Source: Sipunculus nudus (Eukaryota > Annelida > Sipuncula > Golfingiida > Sipunculidae). From it: a stretch of 64,000 nucleotides of DNA. Position numbers and translations under genes: made by a program. The stretch covers positions 3,227,464 to 3,291,463 of the forward strand of contig CM049320.1 of the NCBI GenBank assembly GCA_026874595.1. The letters are read 5' to 3'. Of this stretch, positions 10,725-20,403 are shown piece by piece (position 1 is the stretch's first letter; each line of letters begins with the position of its first letter). Under the pieces are notes generated by a model. That model ran no database searches, had not been told where the DNA came from, and worked only from the letters and a program-made list of their open reading frames with translations.

Positions 10725-10736
10725 TAGGGACACAAT
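10405..10736. repeat. Long palindrome, two ~160-base arms around a 12-base spacer
   Basis: Arms 10405-10564 and 10577-10736 are imperfect inverted copies. The inner 60 bases or so are nearly perfect (GATGTCAAAAATACC pairs with its complement), and the spacer is 'aaattggctata'. Each arm contains three ATACCAATGAATGG-type motifs and a 'ttcaggaacaaag' word. It could be a nested small inverted-repeat element or a regulatory structure. Confidence 0.85.
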
Positions 10737-11374
10737 TACTTAACCGTGTGTCACATTTATAGTTTATGTTAAAAATTATTCTAAATTATATGTATTATTA
10801 AAAATTTATATAGAATTACATCATATATGTATGTTAGAGTCAGTATATATAATATATATGTATAATATATAAATATATATATTATTCATTCAATAATTTA
10901 TTACATATTTATATTATCTATAAACTAATGTTACTGTCCGATAACAAAGGAAAGGGCAATTCGCAGGTATTAGGGACAAAACATGTTAAATTGTTAAATA
11001 TTATATTATATCATCACAATATTACTATAATTATGAAACAAAACAGATACATTCTGTATATATTACATATTTATATTATTTATACACATATGTAACTGCC
11101 CGATAGCAAAGATATGAGCTGTTACCAGGTATAAGGGACAAAACTTGTTAAAATTTACATATTAAAGTGTTTAAATTATTAATATAACATGTTATCTTCT
11201 TAATATATTTTAATAATAGTAATATAATTATAAAACTTCTCATAAAACAATAATCCTCTCGATATTTTATGATACACCATAAAACACATATTTTATATAC
11301 TGAACATGAGAATCAAAGCCAAATCTTCCCTTAAATATAGTGATGTAAACAAATTTATTCTTCAGAGTTTTATT

Positions 11375-12190
11375 TAACCAAAATACATGTATAAATATCA
11401 TTTTAAAATACACTTGAAGGAATTATCATGTTTCACATAATTTAAAGGATTGCGACAAACACCAAAGACATGTATGAATGTCATTTTAAATGCATTTGGA
11501 AGATTTATCATGTTTTACAACCTTTAAGAGCATGCGATAAACATCAAAGACATGTTTGAATGTAATTTTTAATACATTTGGAAGAATTATCATGTATTAC
11601 ATGTTTAAAGGATTGCGACAAGCACCAAAGACATGCATAAATGTCATTATTAATACATTTGAAGGAATAATCATGTTTTACATATTTTTAAGGATTACTA
11701 GAAATACCAAAGACATGTAAGGGAGACACTAAACAGTTTAAAAGAAAGAATAAATATTTAAAGTTGAGTTTTGAACCTGGATTTAATAAACATGGCATGC
11801 GATAAATACCAAAGACATGTATGGGTGACACTAAACAGTTTAAAAGACAAAATAAATATTTAAAGTTGAAATTTGGACCTGGATTTAATAAACATGGCAT
11901 GCGACAAAGACCAGAGACATGCAAGGGTGACACTAAACAGTTTAAAAGACAAAATAAATATTTAAAGTGGGAGTTTTGGACCTGGATTTAATAAGCATGG
12001 CATGCGACAAAGACCTGAGACCTGTATACATCATATTTTATATACATTTGGAAGAATTATGATATTTTACATATTTAAAGGATTGCGATTAAATCCTAAG
12101 ACATGTATTAATGTCATTTTAAATGCATTTAGAAGAATTGTCATGTTTTACACACTTCAAGGGCATGCGTCAAATACCAAAGACAAAGTT
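11375..12190. repeat. Minisatellite with two alternating monomer types
   Basis: Ten or so units start near 'caaagacatgtat'. One type of about 80 bases has 'tgtcattttaaatgcatttggaag', and another of about 100 bases has 'gacactaaacagttt' and 'cctggatttaataa'. 'ggcatgcgac' often closes a unit. Copy E keeps a short relic around 63390-63480. Confidence 0.75.
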
Positions 12191-13999
12191 TAAAGGCCAA
12201 AAAGTGGAACCATGAATCATTCAGATTTAATAGATTTTATAAACATTCCCATATCAATGGTGCATAAACAAATTGTACACCCTGATCACTGTAAACAAGT
12301 TCCATTATATCATAACAATGTCACAAGTGGTTGACCGGTTGGTGGTAAAGTATACAGGGGAAGGGGGGGGGGGAGGCTTATGTAAACAATACTGTGTACA
12401 GCAATTAACTGAAGCAGAAACATCTGGCTATTACATCACAACTGATACTGGATGACCAGAACAAGTGTCCACAGCTACTGAAGGATGCTGGCAGCTGACA
12501 AGGAACCCCCTCCATGAGAACAAGTCACAGGCCATACAGCTAATCAAGGGAACTGACTGCTAACAAGGAAACACCCCCCTCAGGAGTAGGTATAAGGGCT
12601 TGATGATGGGCCCCACTCAACACACAAAGAAGGTGATAAATGGGATTATTACACAGGGCTGAGGACATCATTATCTGATCATATACAATTAATTAATCAC
12701 AATGGGCTTTTCAGTTCCAATCAGACATGTCATCCTACCTATCATTATGTAGATACATCTTTTAAAATGACAACAAGACTGGGATTTCTAAGGGCCCTCC
12801 ATAAAGTAAACACCAAGTTCACTGTCATAATGACCATGAATTACACAAGTTCTTCAGATGTAAATATATTAGGAATTAATTTAATAAAACATGTAAGGTA
12901 CTGTCACATGTGGATGAATAAGAATATAGGCCCAATATGTATATTAAAACAGGACTCCTGTCACTGATATTATCACAAATTTGTAACAGGTCTAACAAAA
13001 ATATACAATTCAATTTATTTTGAATTCATGATTAAATACACAGGTAATGTAAACTGCTAATATATTCATGCCTCATGTTTACACTCATGTCACTGATATT
13101 ATTATTAATCACACATTTGAAGAAAACTAAAAATATTAATTTAGCATGATACAAACGAAGGCTACAAACATAACAACTCCTTGGGGTGATAAAGTATAAA
13201 AAGAAATTTTTTAAACCAGACATGACATGTCAGGATAAATTGAAATGAAATTCAGCTGTCAGAGATGGGAAACAACATATGCATGGCAAAAATGGAATTC
13301 ATGCAATGACAAGGAGAAAAAAATCAAAACAAATACAAGACTGCACATATCGAACTGGACTTCACTTCACCAATTTAAACATAAAATAAAAAAAAAATCC
13401 ATGCTTTTAAAGGCCGTATATGCCATGTTAAGGCTTGACTGTGATAACGAGCAGGGAATATTCGCGGTGCCGAGGTCTGATGTCAGAATTGCTTGCCACG
13501 CGTACGTGCAAAAATAGAAATTTGACATGAGGCCTGGAAGGGAGGGAGGGGGGGGGGGGGGGGGGAGGAAAACTGTGACTTTGTTTACCTGAAACCAGCC
13601 TGTTCCGAAGCAGTAAACGTCCAAAAGTTATGAGAAGGTTGTGGCCGATACATCCTGACTTGTTTACAAGGTAAAATCCATGACAATAAAATCGGTAAAT
13701 CCTAGCACAGACTTGGAGCGAAATGCCCAGACTCAGAACTTGGAACTGAAGTGAACATGGAACAGGGAAGCGTTCTGATTGGTCGAGAGTAGGGTCAGAC
13801 CAGTGCGGCCTGCACAACAATGTCGGATAAATCTTGAAAAACATTGGACTTTCACCGGAAAATACAGAGGTTTGTAAATTTTCCACAGCCCTGAAACTTC
13901 GGAGCAAGGTAGGTGACATTCTATTATAATCTTTGGCGTAAACCGGGGAAGGTAAAATTAGTTTTTAATCATGCACGGAGGACACATGCCTGGGTGAAA

Positions 14000-15050
14000 A
14001 TTGGCATTCCGAGGCGACGCAGTAAATTTGGAAATGTCGGGGGGGGGGGGGGATTTACGCCTGTAAAAACCCTGAGTTATAGCAAATCTCAAACTTTCTA
14101 CTGTCAATAAAGTTAGTTTTCGGTTGTTAAACATCATACTCTTGAAATTGATGCAGCTGAGACATGATATTGCATGGTTTATAGCGAGAATTGTCCTTTT
14201 TTCGAAGCGGGGCTGAGATGTAAACAAAGTGGTAAATTTGGAAATGGCGGGGGAATTTACGCCTGTAAAACCCTGAGTTATAGCAAATCTCAAACTTTCT
14301 ACTGTCAATAAAGTTAATTTTTGGTTGTTAAATATCATACTCTTGAAATTGATGCAGCTGAGACATGATATTGCATGGTTAATAGCGAGAATTGTCCTAT
14401 TTTCGAAGCGGGGCCGAGCCCGGCTGAGATGTAAACAAAGGGGGGGGGGGCAAACAGAGGGAGGGGAAAATGGGGCCGTTGTGACGGTGTTAGAAAAGGC
14501 TGTATTGCAGCCGTTTCAGCACTTGACAATGTCAATAAAGTTGGTTTCGAGACGAAAAACATACTAATAAATATATTTACACCACTGACTACGAGTTGTT
14601 ATTATTTTTTAAGCCATAAATCTGATTTTTCGAAGCGGGGCCGAGTCGAGGTCCAAAGTGACAGAGGGCTCGGCCGAGGTGACTTGGTGTCAGAAAAGGC
14701 TGTATTGCAGCCTTATCAAGCCATAACAATGTCAATAAAGTTGGTTTCGGGATGAAAAACATTCGAATAAATATATTTACACCAATCGCTGTGAGTTGTT
14801 ATCATTTTTATTGCCAGAAAGTCTGATTTTCGAAGCGGGGACCATCGGTCAGAAAGTGGAGGGGGGGGGGGAGGGGGGTGGTGAATTAAACCGATGTTTT
14901 CCTACCTTTGTTCTCAAACAGCTGGTTCCCAGAGAGACCTGTTGGTTGGTAAGGATCTTCTCTTAGCTTTTGATGTGTATTTCTGGGCTGTCAGGGTGCT
15001 GACGTTCAGAAATTAGCGATTGAAGGTCTAGAAGCGAAGCGGGGCCCTAT
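14000..15050. repeat. About 200-bp subterminal tandem repeats
   Basis: TGTCAATAAAGTT recurs at about 14102, 14303, 14528 and 14729. TTCGAAGCGGGG recurs at about 14200, 14402, 14628 and 14830, with a relic at 15034 (spacing 201, 225, 201). The first two units are nearly identical ('gagttatagcaaatctcaaa', 'gatgcagctgagacatgat') and later units are diverged. Confidence 0.8.
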
Positions 15051-15069
15051 GTACCTGAAGCGAGCTAGC

Positions 15070-15300
15070 AGATTTGGAACTCCTCGGCTTGTGATTGGCC
15101 GAGAGCCTGGGTTCCACATTGCTGCTGTTACCTGATTGGCCGGTGAATTTGGCATTGCCAGTTCCAGATTTGTGAGATTTGGAACAACCCCAGGCTCTGA
15201 TTGGTTATGAATCTGGTACTTGTGGAACAAGGCCAGGCTCTCATTGGCTGGCAGTTCCAAATCTAACAAAGGCTTATACTCAAAGATCAGACCGAATTAA
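15070..15300. promoter_or_regulatory. Right terminal region with inverted TTTGGAAC words and ATTGG boxes
   Basis: TTTGGAAC or its complement GTTCCA(A) occurs six times between 15073 and 15262. ATTGG (inverted CCAAT) occurs at 15094, 15135, 15200 and 15243. The terminal 23 bases contain ACTCAAAGAT (15278-15287), the inverted match of ATCTTTGAGT in the left end of copy B. Transposase binding here is inference. Confidence 0.5.
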
Positions 15301-15343
15301 GCGCAAGGATGACACGCAAATTCGTGAAGCGTTCCATATTTTT
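15301..15343 (+). pseudogene. U6: U6 snRNA 3' half, split by copy A
   Basis: GCGCAAGGATGACACG, then the rest of the canonical U6 tail (CAAATTCGTGAAGCG, TTCCATA), ends in a T5 Pol III terminator at 15339-15343. The match to metazoan U6 is essentially exact. The sequence just upstream is unrelated, so the 5' half is missing here. It should lie left of the window on the far side of copy A. The first six bases, GCGCAA, equal the six bases before copy B. Confidence 0.92.
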
Positions 15344-16325
15344 CGCCCCCTCTAAAATTAGAAAGAAAAAAAAAAAAATAATAATCCAAAATCAAAAGTT
15401 GGAAAAAAAAAAAAGTGACTTGTACCCCGCGCAATAAAATTTTGTGTAGGGTCCATCGGGCCAAATGTAAAATCAGGCCCGCAGCCGGACGGATAAATTA
15501 ATTGGCGTGTGGGCGGCCTGGAGGTTTGCTGGTTAAAAACCTTCCTAAATATACCTGACGGGCTGATCTGTTTTTCAGGGCCGGAGGACCTTCGCAACAC
15601 CAGTGCGCCCTCATCGGGGGCGATCCGGGAGCCGGCGACATCTGCTGGAGATAGGTCGTGTCACCGGGTTGCTGTGTGTGCCGCCAGGCAGGCTGTCGTA
15701 TGTGAGTGAGTGTTGCATGTCCGACAGGAAGGGACCCGAAAGGTTGAATTTTTTATTCGCCAACAAAGTTGATGAAAGGACAGTCATATACATTTATCAC
15801 TATTCAGAGACTTTGGACTGTGTAACGGTTTCTTTCGTGTGCGTGCGTGCGTGCGTGCGTGTTTGTCCGTGCGTCTGTTTGTAAATCTCTCTGTCAGCAT
15901 TAACGGGATGATATATATTAAAAAATTTCAAGGACAAGAAACAAAAAAAAAAAAAAAAAAAACCCACAAACTACTTAATTTCTCATGACTAGAGTGTAGA
16001 AGTACCTAAATCTTGATTCTTCAATAACCCGCCAGGCGGCGGCGGAACCTGAACAACGGAAGCAGGACGTAAACAAGGCGTCAGGTGTCCCGTCACGGCT
16101 GGGCACGCAGCTAATCCCCATGAATAACCTGCAGAAAAAAATGCACACAAGCCGACCCGCCTTAAAATAAAAAGCTTCCACCTGGACCCAGTCTCAACTG
16201 CAAAACACAACCACCTTTTTCTTTTGCCACACACAGGTTTGTTAACCGCGGGTTAAGGCCCTTGTCCACGTGGTTGCCGCCACGAAGGCGCCACACCCGA
16301 GATAAAAGATGGCGGCGCTACCCCG
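15344..16325. other. Spacer between two U6 genes
   Basis: About 1 kb without a supported protein gene. It has A-rich runs at 15363-15380 and 15402-15412, a GC-richer stretch around 15560-15700, a short GTGC microsatellite at 15840-15862, and an A-run at 15943-15962. It lies between the U6 terminator and the TATA box of the next U6 gene, so it is probably the native spacer of a U6 tandem array. Confidence 0.55.
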
Positions 16326-16333
16326 TATAAATG
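16326..16333 (+). promoter_or_regulatory. TATA box of U6 gene
   Basis: TATAAATG begins 31 bases before the inferred U6 start at 16357, the usual place for the Pol III type 3 TATA box. A proximal sequence element should lie near 16295-16312, but I have no reliable consensus for this lineage. Confidence 0.75.
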
Positions 16334-16356
16334 GCAGATGTATGCGCTGCCTAACT

Positions 16357-16381
16357 GTACAGCTTCATGCTGTACATATAT

Positions 16382-16413
<32 letters not shown>

Positions 16414-16428
16414 GGCCCCTGCGCGCAA
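16357..16428 (+). pseudogene. U6: U6 snRNA 5' half, cut by copy B
   Basis: The start aligns base for base in length with metazoan U6. A GTAC...GTAC stem (16357-16360 with 16372-16375) replaces the usual GTGC...GCAC. Then come AAAATTGGAACG, the ACAGAGA box (ACAGAGAAG), the catalytic triad (TTAGC) and ATGGCCCCT. After a two-base GC insertion, GCGCAA ends the U6 match at 16428, and the telestem and 3' tail are missing. The core is conserved, but the gene is broken exactly where the copy A target is broken. Confidence 0.88.
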
Positions 16429-18570
16429 GGACAGGCGCGCAATCTTTGAGTGTGGCCACACGCACCGAAAAGCGCCGATTCCGGCCAGAAAGGAGAAATT
16501 CAATGGCACACAAAGCTTTCTTTCAGGTCCAAAAGTCCCCCGGTCCCAGCGTTAATTGTCAGGTCGCTGCGAGCGAGAGAAATCGCCCTTTCTGCGAGAA
16601 CAATGCCTATTCATTACCGGCTCGGTCCGCCATTCACACTCGCCGGAGCATAGAGACCCCTTTCATTCCCGCCTGAGCGCTTTACGCTCAAGCCTCGCTC
16701 TGATACTCGGCACTGTCTAACCCAGCTATCATCTTTTGGCGTTCATCCTACTTTCTCCCTCATCTTTTGGCGTTCATAATACTTTCGCCCCCATCTTTCG
16801 GCCTAGCACACACGTTAGCACTCATCTTTCGGCGTTCCACACTTGCCGCCTGGCCTCATGTACGTGCACAGGCGATGTATAACGGAGACGTGAGTTTAAG
16901 GGAAATTGTGCTTTTAATTCAGTTCAAACAAAAACAAGTGTACATGAAATCATATGAAATGAAACAACGTGAAAGAAATCATAGGAATTACGTGCAGGAA
17001 ATCACTTTAAATTAAATCATGTGCAGGAAATCATACGAAATAATAAACATGCAGAAAATGATACGGATCAAACACGGAAACCAGTTTCTTTTAACGGATA
17101 CTGATCATACGCGTCGTGCACGAAAGTCTGACCTTCCAGGTTTAATCAGAAAGGCCGATCTGTCTGCTCTGATATCACAGTCTCTACAATCAGTTTGATT
17201 TACACTAGTTCTCGATTTATGCATGTGAAATCTTTATTATATATATACATTGATATTTGAAATCCATATTTTGCGTCTGTTCTATACATGCATGAAATAA
17301 TATAAATAAAGACTGGTCTACATTTGTGTTTCTTTGTGCATATATATGTGCTGTGCGGCAGTGTGTTTCACGTGCGTAAATATGCAGGTTTCTATACCAT
17401 TCCAGACTGTCGGTAAGAGGCATATTTTACGAATAATACAAAAGATCTGTACAAAAAGACGCATTGTTCAGTTGCACTGGCTGTATAAACAAACACCAGA
17501 GTTACTGCTCCTTGTAAAAAGCTATCACCTTATCTGGTTCACAATAAACAAACTATACAGAAAATAATGAAATAAACAAACAGAGTATTGACCAAATTCA
17601 CTCTCATTGCCATCTCCTTCATTAAAACCGCTGTGGTTATCTGCTGTTTGTACCCTTTGCGTAGGCCCTCTGTCACTTTTGTTCATCTTCTGTATACAGT
17701 TTTTCAAATCCGGTTAATATGGTTAATGTTAATGTATTAGTGGGTTACAATGTTAACATCTGGTTATGTCATGACGCACAGTATAAACCAGTTCATACAT
17801 CTGTAGTGATGATGTGTATGTTGCATTAACACCAAATAACATCAGAAATATACCTGTTAACAAGTTACAAGTTAGTGTGCACCAAATACCAGATTAATGT
17901 GGACACTAAAGCACATTTACTTTTTGTACAGTCTGTATCCTTGGCTCCACAGGTCCTCAAAGCTGAGTCTCATTGGCAGACTTTCTTTGTTCTCTGAGTA
18001 GATGGAGACACTTTGCGTAGGCCCTCTGTCACCTTGTGTTTATCTTCTGTATACAGATTTCATGTTTTTCAAATCCTGTTAATATGGTTAATATATTAGT
18101 GGGTTACAATGTTAACGTCTGGTTATGTCATGACGCACAAGATACATCAGTTTATACATCTGTTTAATATGAAGTATGTTTCAAGTAAATTTTGTCAAAT
18201 TTATTCCTTTTTGTCCTGTTCTCTATTGGTTTAACCTCAGTATGCCCCCCCCCAAAAAAAAGAACTGTTATCACATTTTAAAAATATCTATTTCTTAGGG
18301 TGTTTACCAGGCAAACAATCAAAAACAATAAGTTACGATGAACAGGTCCACACAATCCTGATTGGCATATATGATCCTGTGATTCAAATACAGATACAGA
18401 TTTTACTCACAACTGCACTGGAGTAGTCTGGTTGTTGTTTATCATATCCATCATTTGGCCATTGGTCATTGCCACAATAACAGCTAGACAGGCTCTGAGA
18501 GTAGCTTGGGAGTATCTGGAGATGTGCTCTGAGTAGCTGGAGAGAATGTGTGAGTAGCTGTAGATGCTTT
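16429..18570 (-). mobile_element. Dada-like element, copy B, internally deleted
   Basis: It begins right after GCGCAA of the U6 5' half. ATCTTTGAGT is at 16442-16451. The left-end minisatellite follows near 16730-16845, then the GCCGCCTGG block at 16846 and the ACGGAGACGTGAGTT block. 16930-17060 matches the left arm of copy A. A relic of transposase exon 10 with its donor side lies at about 18404-18470 (minus strand). Most of the transposase gene is absent. The right boundary is set where a new left-end copy begins at about 18575. Confidence 0.65.
18404..18470 (-). pseudogene. Relic of transposase exon 10 in copy B
   Basis: 'TTTTACTCACAACTGCA' matches the exon 10 donor region of copy A ('ttttactcaccactgca' at 3658). 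'gttgttgtttatcatatcc' corresponds to the INNTTLLQW-coding part. Frame and flanks are otherwise lost. Confidence 0.5.
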
Positions 18571-18574
18571 AGTA

Positions 18575-18858
18575 TATTTAAACTCCTTTCATTCCCTTCT
18601 GACTGCTTTGCGCTCAAGCCTCGCTCTGGGGGTACTGGATGCACTCACTACACGTAGACCTTTGCCATCAAACTCTTGGCATTTTCAGATTCACACTTTT
18701 ATCAGACATATCTTTCGCCGTTCCACACATTTATCTCGCCCATCTTTTTCCGCTCACACATATTTCGCCCTTCTTCTGCCGTCACATACCATCTGGCCCA
18801 TCTTTCTCCGTCACACACCATCTCGCCCATCTTTCGGCGTTCCATACTGTGCCGCCTG
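18575..18858. mobile_element. Left-end fragment C of the Dada-like element
   Basis: 'cctttcattccc...tgctttgcgctcaagcctcgctctg' matches 16657-16700 of copy B. The CTCGCCCATCTTT minisatellite and TTCGGCGTTCCATAC follow. The fragment stops inside the conserved GCCGCCTGG block at 18858, where Gypsy-type sequence begins. Confidence 0.7.
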
Positions 18859-19229
18859 TTTTATATTTAGGTGCTGACATCTAGCGGCAAGTGATGTGAC
18901 GAATGCCGACGAGAAAAAAGGCATTCTGGGATACCAATATGGAGTTGTTGGTTTTGTCTTGTGGAGAGCAAGCCGTTTCGAACCCAAAAATACGACAAGC
19001 GACGAGATACGGACTTCTCTTAGGTTTCCTGCTGGAAAAAGGAGTACACGTATGACGGCCCAGAATCTATCCCTTTTTCTACGTGGATGGCCAGGATTTC
19101 TAACGGATATATGTGGTAGCGGTCTCGCCGGACGGACATTTTGATTTATGAAGCGCTACATGAGCGTGAATTTTGTGACCTGAAACACATTGTTTTGGTG
19201 AGTGACAGTTTACTTGGTGAGCACTTTTA

Positions 19230-19960
19230 GTGATTATGGTTACATGGGGTCGTATTGATGAGTTTCATGAGGGCCAGGACTGGTCAGAATATGTAGAACG
19301 GTTAAATCAGTTTTTCATAGCTAATGATTGCACTGGTGACGACAGCGCCGCCAAGCGGAGGGCGATATTCCTAACTGTGATAGGAAATAAACACTATAGT
19401 CTCCTAAAGTCGCTCATAGCCTCGGCCAAACCAGATACCATGCCGTTTGAGGAGCTGGCTTCAGTGTTACAGAACCACTTTGAGCCTAAACCACTGATTA
19501 TTGATGACATATGTAAGTTTCACCAACGGAGTCAGAAGGACAGTGAAGGTGTATAGCATTTTTTAGCTGAACTCCGTAAGTTGGCAGACACTTATGCTTT
19601 TGGGTCTTTTTTAGATGATGCCATTAGAGATCGGCTCGTATGTGGACTGAGAACTTCTGCCATACACTGAGGAAAACTTGACATTAAAGCGGGCTATAGA
19701 GATAGCTACAGCTATGGAAAGGGCCGAGTTACAGGCCAAGGCTATGGTGCAGGACAGGGAACCTGCTACAGTTGCTCATGTTTCTAGACCTAAATATCGT
19801 GATACCCATAAGAAGAGTAAAAAGAAGTCTGCGTGTTTCTATTGTGGTGGAGACAACCACCGTCCTGATGATTGTTGGTTTAAAGAGAAACATGGTTACG
19901 TCTGCAGTCAACAGGGACATGCAGCTCGTCTGTGCAATAAAAAATTGAACCCACAGCAAC
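19230..19960 (+). pseudogene. Gypsy gag with CCHC zinc knuckle (broken)
   Basis: The first frame starts around the ATG at 19236 (MVTWGRIDEFHEGQDW...) and holds a capsid-like segment with YVERLNQFFIAND and LLKSLIASAKPD. A stop near 19554 and later frame breaks interrupt it. The zinc knuckle CFYCGGDNHRPDDC is followed by a second Cys/His set (CSQQGHAARLC) at about 19837-19940. This is the nucleic-acid-binding coat protein of a Ty3/Gypsy element, no longer translatable in full. Confidence 0.8.
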
Positions 19961-20109
19961 TAGGCAAGCCAAAACAGTCGAAGGCCAAAGAGGGTGGTCG
20001 ACAGTTCAAGGTCAAGACAGTGGCTCCTGCAGAGAATGTGGAGAGTGATGAGGACTTTTTGGACATGCATTATTTAACTGTGTATTCTCTGGACTCTAAA
20101 GTTTATGTT

Positions 20110-20373
20110 GTGGATATGACTGTTAATGGTGTTCAGATTCCTATGGAGCTGGACACAGGTTCTGCTGTTTCCCTAATTTCAGAAGACATGTACATGCATT
20201 TTAATGATTGTGTATTAGCACCAGCAGGGGTGGTTTTGCAAACCTACAGTGGTGAAAAGTTGAATGTTCTTGGTAAATTTGATGCAAATATCATGTATGA
20301 TGATAATATGTACAAATTGCCAATGTATGTTTCTACAGGTGCATCAAGACCCGCATTGCTTGGTAAGAATTAG
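20110..20373 (+). pseudogene. Gypsy aspartic protease
   Basis: MELDTGSAVSLIS (about 20142-20180) is a retropepsin active-site motif, DTG with the following hydrophobic-Ser context. The segment continues through LNVLGKFDANI to ASRPALLGKN and a stop. It is in frame with the preceding zinc knuckle but separated from gag by a stop. Confidence 0.75.
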
Positions 20374-20403
20374 TTGCAGGAAATTGAGGTAAACTAGGAA
20401 ACG

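Larger units (their letters stand above)
9986..12260. other. AT-rich upstream region of the transposase gene in copy A
   Basis: No coding region is supported. It holds the promoter side of the minus-strand gene, TA-rich stretches at 10105-10215 and 10830-10900, the ATACCAATGAATGG motif cluster with a long palindrome (10065-10736), and a minisatellite at 11375-12190. Copy E retains the motif cluster (61789-62204) and parts of the rest, so it belongs to the element. Confidence 0.6.
1..15300 (-). mobile_element. Dada-like DNA transposon, copy A (left end outside window)
   Basis: A large element whose transposase gene runs on the minus strand. The right end is fixed by the abrupt start of U6 snRNA sequence at 15301. 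The left part is recognised by the minisatellite and conserved block shared with the other copies. Copy E matches it in order over its non-inserted parts (left block, exon 11 to part of exon 5, upstream motif cluster, and the region near 12300-12550). Dada transposons are known to insert into multicopy small-RNA genes with short target duplications. The assignment rests on the U6 junctions and the transposase-like gene, not on a database match. The region 12600-15300 has no second copy in the window to confirm it. Estimated full length is 15-16 kb. Confidence 0.7.
12260..15300. other. Right arm of copy A (non-coding)
   Basis: The part at 12260-12600 matches copy E at 63560-63990, with shared words such as 'gaccggttggtgg', 'ccattatat' and 'gatgctggcagct'. 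From 12600 to 13500 I see only AT-rich sequence with no credible gene. A G-run lies at 13550-13565. From 13990 to 15050 come about 200-base repeats. The last 250 bases hold short inverted TTTGGAAC words and four ATTGG boxes before the junction at 15300. Confidence 0.5.

Noticed and set aside
14200-15040. The TTCGAAGCGGGG repeats as a run of degenerate U6 genes
   Set aside because: Only a ten-base likeness to the U6 tail is present. No ACAGAGA box or triad lies in any unit.
15301-15343. Complete functional U6 gene
   Set aside because: Only the 3' half and terminator are present. The 5' stem, ACAGAGA box and promoter are absent upstream.
16357-16500. Full U6 gene with a new 3' domain (TGCGCGC...GCGCGCA hairpin)
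   Set aside because: The sequence after 16428 can fold into a GC hairpin like the U6 internal stem-loop. But the break matches the copy A target site, there is no T4 terminator within about 100 bases, and the terminal ATCTTTGAGT motif marks it as element sequence.
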